Source: Sphingomonas sp. S2M10
Lineage (GTDB): Bacteria; Pseudomonadota; Alphaproteobacteria; Sphingomonadales; Sphingomonadaceae
Direction: 5' to 3'
Assembly (NCBI RefSeq): GCF_012650175.1
Contig: NZ_JAAILI010000008.1
Location: 496,001-560,000, forward strand
Length of the DNA: 64,000 nt
Within the stretch, counting starts at the first letter, position 1. Every line of letters starts with the position of its first letter. The position numbers and the translations under genes were made by a program. The notes under the pieces were generated by a model, which was not told the DNA's origin, ran no database searches, and saw only the letters and a program-made list of their open reading frames with translations. Below are positions 61,301 through 64,000 of the stretch, one piece after another.

Positions 61301-61956
61301 TGCGCCCCTCGAGGAGAACCGCCTTGTTCCCGCGTCCCGCTCTCGCCCTTCTCGCCCCCGCGCTGCTGCTGGCGGGCTGTGCCGGCTATAATGGCGGCCT
61401 CGACTCGGTGCATCAGCCGGTCGTCAGCCGCCAGGACTTGACGCTGGATCTGCAGGCCGATGGCGGTCGACTCGCGCCCGGCGAAGAACGTCGCCTCGCC
61501 GATTGGATGGGCGCGATGAACCTGCGGTACGGGGACCGCCTGGCCATTGATGACGGCGGCGAGGGCCGCACCGGCCGCGCCGAAGTTGCGGCGGCTGCCG
61601 GTCGTTACGGCCTGATGCTTGCCGATCGCGCGCCGGCGACCGGTCGCCCGAACAGCCCGGACAGCGTGCGCGTGGTGCTCACCCGGACCAGTGCGGCCGT
61701 GCCCGGCTGCCCCGACTATTCGCACCCGAGCGGAATGACGGCCGACGCCAGCACCAGCTCAAACTTCGGCTGCGCCACCGCATCCAACCTCGCCGCGATG
61801 GTAGCGGATCCCGCCGATCTGGTGCGCGGCGCCCCAGGCTCCCCCACCGCCGATCCGCTGACGATGAACAAGGCCATCGGCGCCTATCGCGCAGCCGCAC
61901 CGTCCGGCGCCGGCGGTGCGACCGTGAAGAATGATTCGGCCGGGGGCCCCAAGTGA
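61300..61956 (+). CDS. cpaD: Flp pilus assembly lipoprotein CpaD
   Basis: 218 residues. The lipobox is ALLLAGC (Cys near residue 27), so it is a lipoprotein. The body holds the CpaD pattern with CPDYSHPSG and NFGCATASNLAAMVADPADLVRG, both conserved in the family. It helps the secretin at the outer membrane. ATG at 61300 overlaps the cpaC stop; a GTG one codon before is possible. Confidence 0.93.
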   Translation: MRPSRRTALFPRPALALLAPALLLAGCAGYNGGLDSVHQPVVSRQDLTLDLQADGGRLAPGEERRLADWMGAMNLRYGDRLAIDDGGEGRTGRAEVAAAAGRYGLMLADRAPATGRPNSPDSVRVVLTRTSAAVPGCPDYSHPSGMTADASTSSNFGCATASNLAAMVADPADLVRGAPGSPTADPLTMNKAIGAYRAAAPSGAGGATVKNDSAGGPK

Positions 61957-63227
61957 ACGCGCCGTTCAATCCTGCGCGCGCCGGCAGTCGCGAGCCGTTT
62001 GCCGGCTTCGTCTGCGACGAGGCTACCGCAGAGCTGATGCGACCGATTGCCATCGAACTCGGCTGGTCGCCGGAAAAGGTCAACAAAGGCGGCCTGCGCA
62101 ACGCGGTGCAGACGCTGGCCGTCTCCGCCAGCCCGCATATCCTGTTCGTCGACCTCTCCGAATCGGGCGATCCGCTCAACGACATAAACGCGCTTGCAGA
62201 AGTGTGCGAGCCCGGCACGATCGTGCTCACCGCCGGCGCGGTGAACGACGTGCGACTGTACCGCGACCTGATCGCCAGCGGCATCCAGGACTATCTGCTG
62301 AAACCGATCAACCCGGACATGCTGCGCGACGCGTTCCTCCAGGCGCAAACCGCGCTGGCCGCGCCGAAGCAGAGCAACCCGAGCGCCGGTCGCCCCCATT
62401 CGGCGACGGCGGTGATCGGCACGCGCGGCGGCTGCGGCGCGACCAGCATCGCCACCTCGCTCGCCTGGCTGATGGGCGAGCGCGAGGGCCGCACCACCGC
62501 GCTGCTCGACCTCGACGTGCATTTCGGCACCGGCGCGCTGGCGCTCGACCTGGAACCCGGGCGCGGGCTGACCGATGCGATCGAGAATCCAAGCCGCATC
62601 GACGGGCTGTTCATCGAACGCGCGATGGTCCGCGCCTCGGAGCGGCTGGCGGTGCTCTCCGCCGAAGCGCCGATCAACGCGCCGATGACCGGCGACGGCG
62701 CCGCCTTCTACCAACTGCAGGAAGAGATTCGCGGCGCCTTCGAATGTACCGTCACCGATCTGCCCCGACAGATGCTGGTCCAGCACCCGCACCTGATCGC
62801 CGACGTGCAGGTGGCGGTGCTGGTGACCGAGCTGACGCTGGCCGCAGCGCGCGACACGATCCGCATTCTCAGCTGGTTCAAGTCGAACGCGCCGCAGACC
62901 CAGATCTTCATCCTCGCCAACAAGATGCAGCAGCCCGCACTGCTCGAGATCAGCCGCAAGGACTTCGAAGGCTCGATCGAGCGCGCGATCGACTTCGTGG
63001 TGCCCTTCGAGGCGAAGATCGCCAGCCAGGCCGCCAAGCTGGGCAAGCCGATGGCCGAGGTAGGCCGCACCCATCGCGGTCTCTCTGCGATAGGCGAACT
63101 CGCCCGGAAAATTCTGGAGATCACCGACGCCGGCGAGGAAGGCGAACGGAAGGACTCGGCCAAGGGCGGCTCGCTGCTCAGCAAGCTGGGCGACCTGAAG
63201 GCGCTGATGGCGAGCAAGAAGAAGTAG
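61953..63227 (+). CDS. cpaE: Flp pilus assembly protein CpaE/TadZ
   Basis: 424 residues from a GTG that overlaps the cpaD stop. An N-terminal receiver-like domain (HILFVDLSESGDPLNDINALAEVCEPGTIVLTAGA, DYLLKPI) precedes a MinD/ParA-like ATPase with a deviant Walker A GTRGGCGATSIATSLAW and Walker B TALLDLDVHFGTGAL. It places the pilus machine at the cell pole. The C-terminus is a Lys/Gly-rich tail. Confidence 0.93.
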   Translation: MNAPFNPARAGSREPFAGFVCDEATAELMRPIAIELGWSPEKVNKGGLRNAVQTLAVSASPHILFVDLSESGDPLNDINALAEVCEPGTIVLTAGAVNDVRLYRDLIASGIQDYLLKPINPDMLRDAFLQAQTALAAPKQSNPSAGRPHSATAVIGTRGGCGATSIATSLAWLMGEREGRTTALLDLDVHFGTGALALDLEPGRGLTDAIENPSRIDGLFIERAMVRASERLAVLSAEAPINAPMTGDGAAFYQLQEEIRGAFECTVTDLPRQMLVQHPHLIADVQVAVLVTELTLAAARDTIRILSWFKSNAPQTQIFILANKMQQPALLEISRKDFEGSIERAIDFVVPFEAKIASQAAKLGKPMAEVGRTHRGLSAIGELARKILEITDAGEEGERKDSAKGGSLLSKLGDLKALMASKKK

Positions 63228-63233
63228 ACGCCG

Positions 63234-64000
63234 ATGCCGCTGCTGCCGCTCCTGATGCTGGGCCTGGGCGCCGTCGCGACGCTGGTGCTGCTCGTCTTTG
63301 CCCTGTCCGGCCCCTCGGCGCAGCGGGCGAGCGCACGACGGCTGACCTCTCTGCGCGACCGGCACCTGGTGAGCACCACGGGCGCCAACGCGATGGAGGC
63401 GCAGCTGCGCCGCATCTCCACTACACAGGCCAGCGGCTTCGAGCTCACCTTCGCACGGCTGCTGCCGAACCAGGAACAGCTCGAAAAGCGGCTGGCAATG
63501 ACCGGCAAGAGCTGGACGCTGGGCCAGTACGGCCTTGCCACGCTGGGAATCGCGCTCACCGTCTTCGCGCTGCTGGCGTTCAAGGGCGCGCCGTTGCTGC
63601 TCTCGCTGGTCTTCGGGCTGTTCGTCGGGTTGGGCGTGCCACACTTCGTCGTCGGCTTCCTCATCAAGCGGCGCGTGGCCAGGTTCACCACCAACTTCCC
63701 TGACGCGATCGACCTGCTGGTGCGCGGCCTCCGCTCGGGCCTGCCGGTGACAGAGACGATCGGCGTCGTCGGCGCCGAGATGCCCGGACCGGTTGGCGAG
63801 GAATTCCGCGCGGTCAGCGACAAGATGAAGATCGGCCGATCGCTCGACGCCGCGCTGCAGGAAACCGCCGACCGGCTGGCCACCCCGGAATTCCAGTTCT
63901 TCACCATTACCATCCAGATCCAGCGCGAAACCGGCGGCAACCTCGCTGAAACGCTGAGCAACCTTTCCGACGTGCTGCGCAAGCGCGCGCAGATGAAGCT
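63234..64000 (+). CDS. tadB: Flp pilus inner-membrane platform protein TadB (partial)
   Basis: The first 255 residues are inside the window; the gene runs off the right edge. An N-terminal membrane span, a cytoplasmic stretch, two more spans (TLGIALTVFALLAFKGAPLLLSLVFGLFVGLGV) and the type II secretion F domain start (NFPDAIDLLVRGLRSGLPVTETIGVVGAEM, TPEFQFFTITIQIQRETGGNLAETLSNLSDVLRKRAQMK) are present. It starts six bases after cpaE. The motor ATPase gene cpaF, which often comes here, is not between them. Confidence 0.93.
   Translation, partial: MPLLPLLMLGLGAVATLVLLVFALSGPSAQRASARRLTSLRDRHLVSTTGANAMEAQLRRISTTQASGFELTFARLLPNQEQLEKRLAMTGKSWTLGQYGLATLGIALTVFALLAFKGAPLLLSLVFGLFVGLGVPHFVVGFLIKRRVARFTTNFPDAIDLLVRGLRSGLPVTETIGVVGAEMPGPVGEEFRAVSDKMKIGRSLDAALQETADRLATPEFQFFTITIQIQRETGGNLAETLSNLSDVLRKRAQMK

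Overview
The window is high-GC DNA from an alphaproteobacterium of the Sphingomonas type. This is inferred from a protein with a PEPxxWA-CTERM tail, an F1-ATPase zeta-type subunit (DUF1476), a class II AroA, a FYDLN-acid protein, and many palindromic intergenic repeats. No phage, plasmid, IS element or CRISPR array is visible. Almost everything looks like chromosomal housekeeping and envelope genes.

Layout. 1-5.6 kb: the 3' end of glnA with a strong terminator, a PEP-CTERM secreted protein, an M13 zinc peptidase, and a LexA-like S24 repressor overlapping a protein-lysine methyltransferase-like gene. A triple half-site operator lies at the repressor's start. 5.6-10.8 kb: an exosortase A-associated surface polysaccharide/glycosylation locus (TIGR04063-type glycosyltransferase, a 49-residue membrane peptide, TIGR03097-type O-ligase, acyltransferase 3), then a PfpI/DJ-1 protein. 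10.9-15.7 kb: topoisomerase IB, an MscS channel, DUF1232, a pyridoxamine-oxidase-like stress protein, glucokinase, DUF805. 15.8-24.2 kb: thiolase, MaoC hydratase, PutA, PHA depolymerase and an ABC exporter. 24.2-29.7 kb: a GAF-GGDEF-EAL protein, an FAD oxidoreductase, the ohrR/ohr pair with two operators, an orphan FlgC-like protein and a truncated hydrolase beside tRNA-Ala(GGC). 29.9-35.1 kb: the FYDLN protein, then aroA-cmk-rpsA-ihfB in the conserved order, then tRNA-Leu(TAA). 35.2-42.2 kb: Nudix, a peptide-type solute-binding lipoprotein, DUF4112, a Tat-type monooxygenase, RNase T2, nadC, a double-winged-helix regulator, a membrane-anchored HTH protein and nadA. 42.3-49.5 kb: a membrane protein, an MBL hydrolase, the M56 peptidase/BlaI pair with its operator, then grxD, bolA and the zeta subunit, and a quinone oxidoreductase. 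49.5-58.1 kb: leuD and leuC with a small secreted protein between them, a sugar-nucleotide epimerase type gene, an SBF-type transporter, a ferritin-like protein, a thioesterase, a GntR regulator, an FAD oxidoreductase and a lysophospholipase-like hydrolase. 58.1 kb to the end: cpaA, cpaB, cpaC, cpaD, cpaE and tadB of a Flp/Tad pilus, cut by the window edge.

The two most unusual items are not protein genes. (1) At 46.3-46.5 kb, between blaI and grxD, a GG-N10-GC sigma-54-type promoter sits 12 bases before three tandem hairpins. The first two carry the identical loop CCCCAAA, so this is a candidate small RNA. (2) A composite palindromic repeat lies in frame inside putA, at the linker between the two enzymatic domains. 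Its core folds on paper into a perfect three-way junction. Related repeats occur between genes at 17.0 and 32.4 kb.
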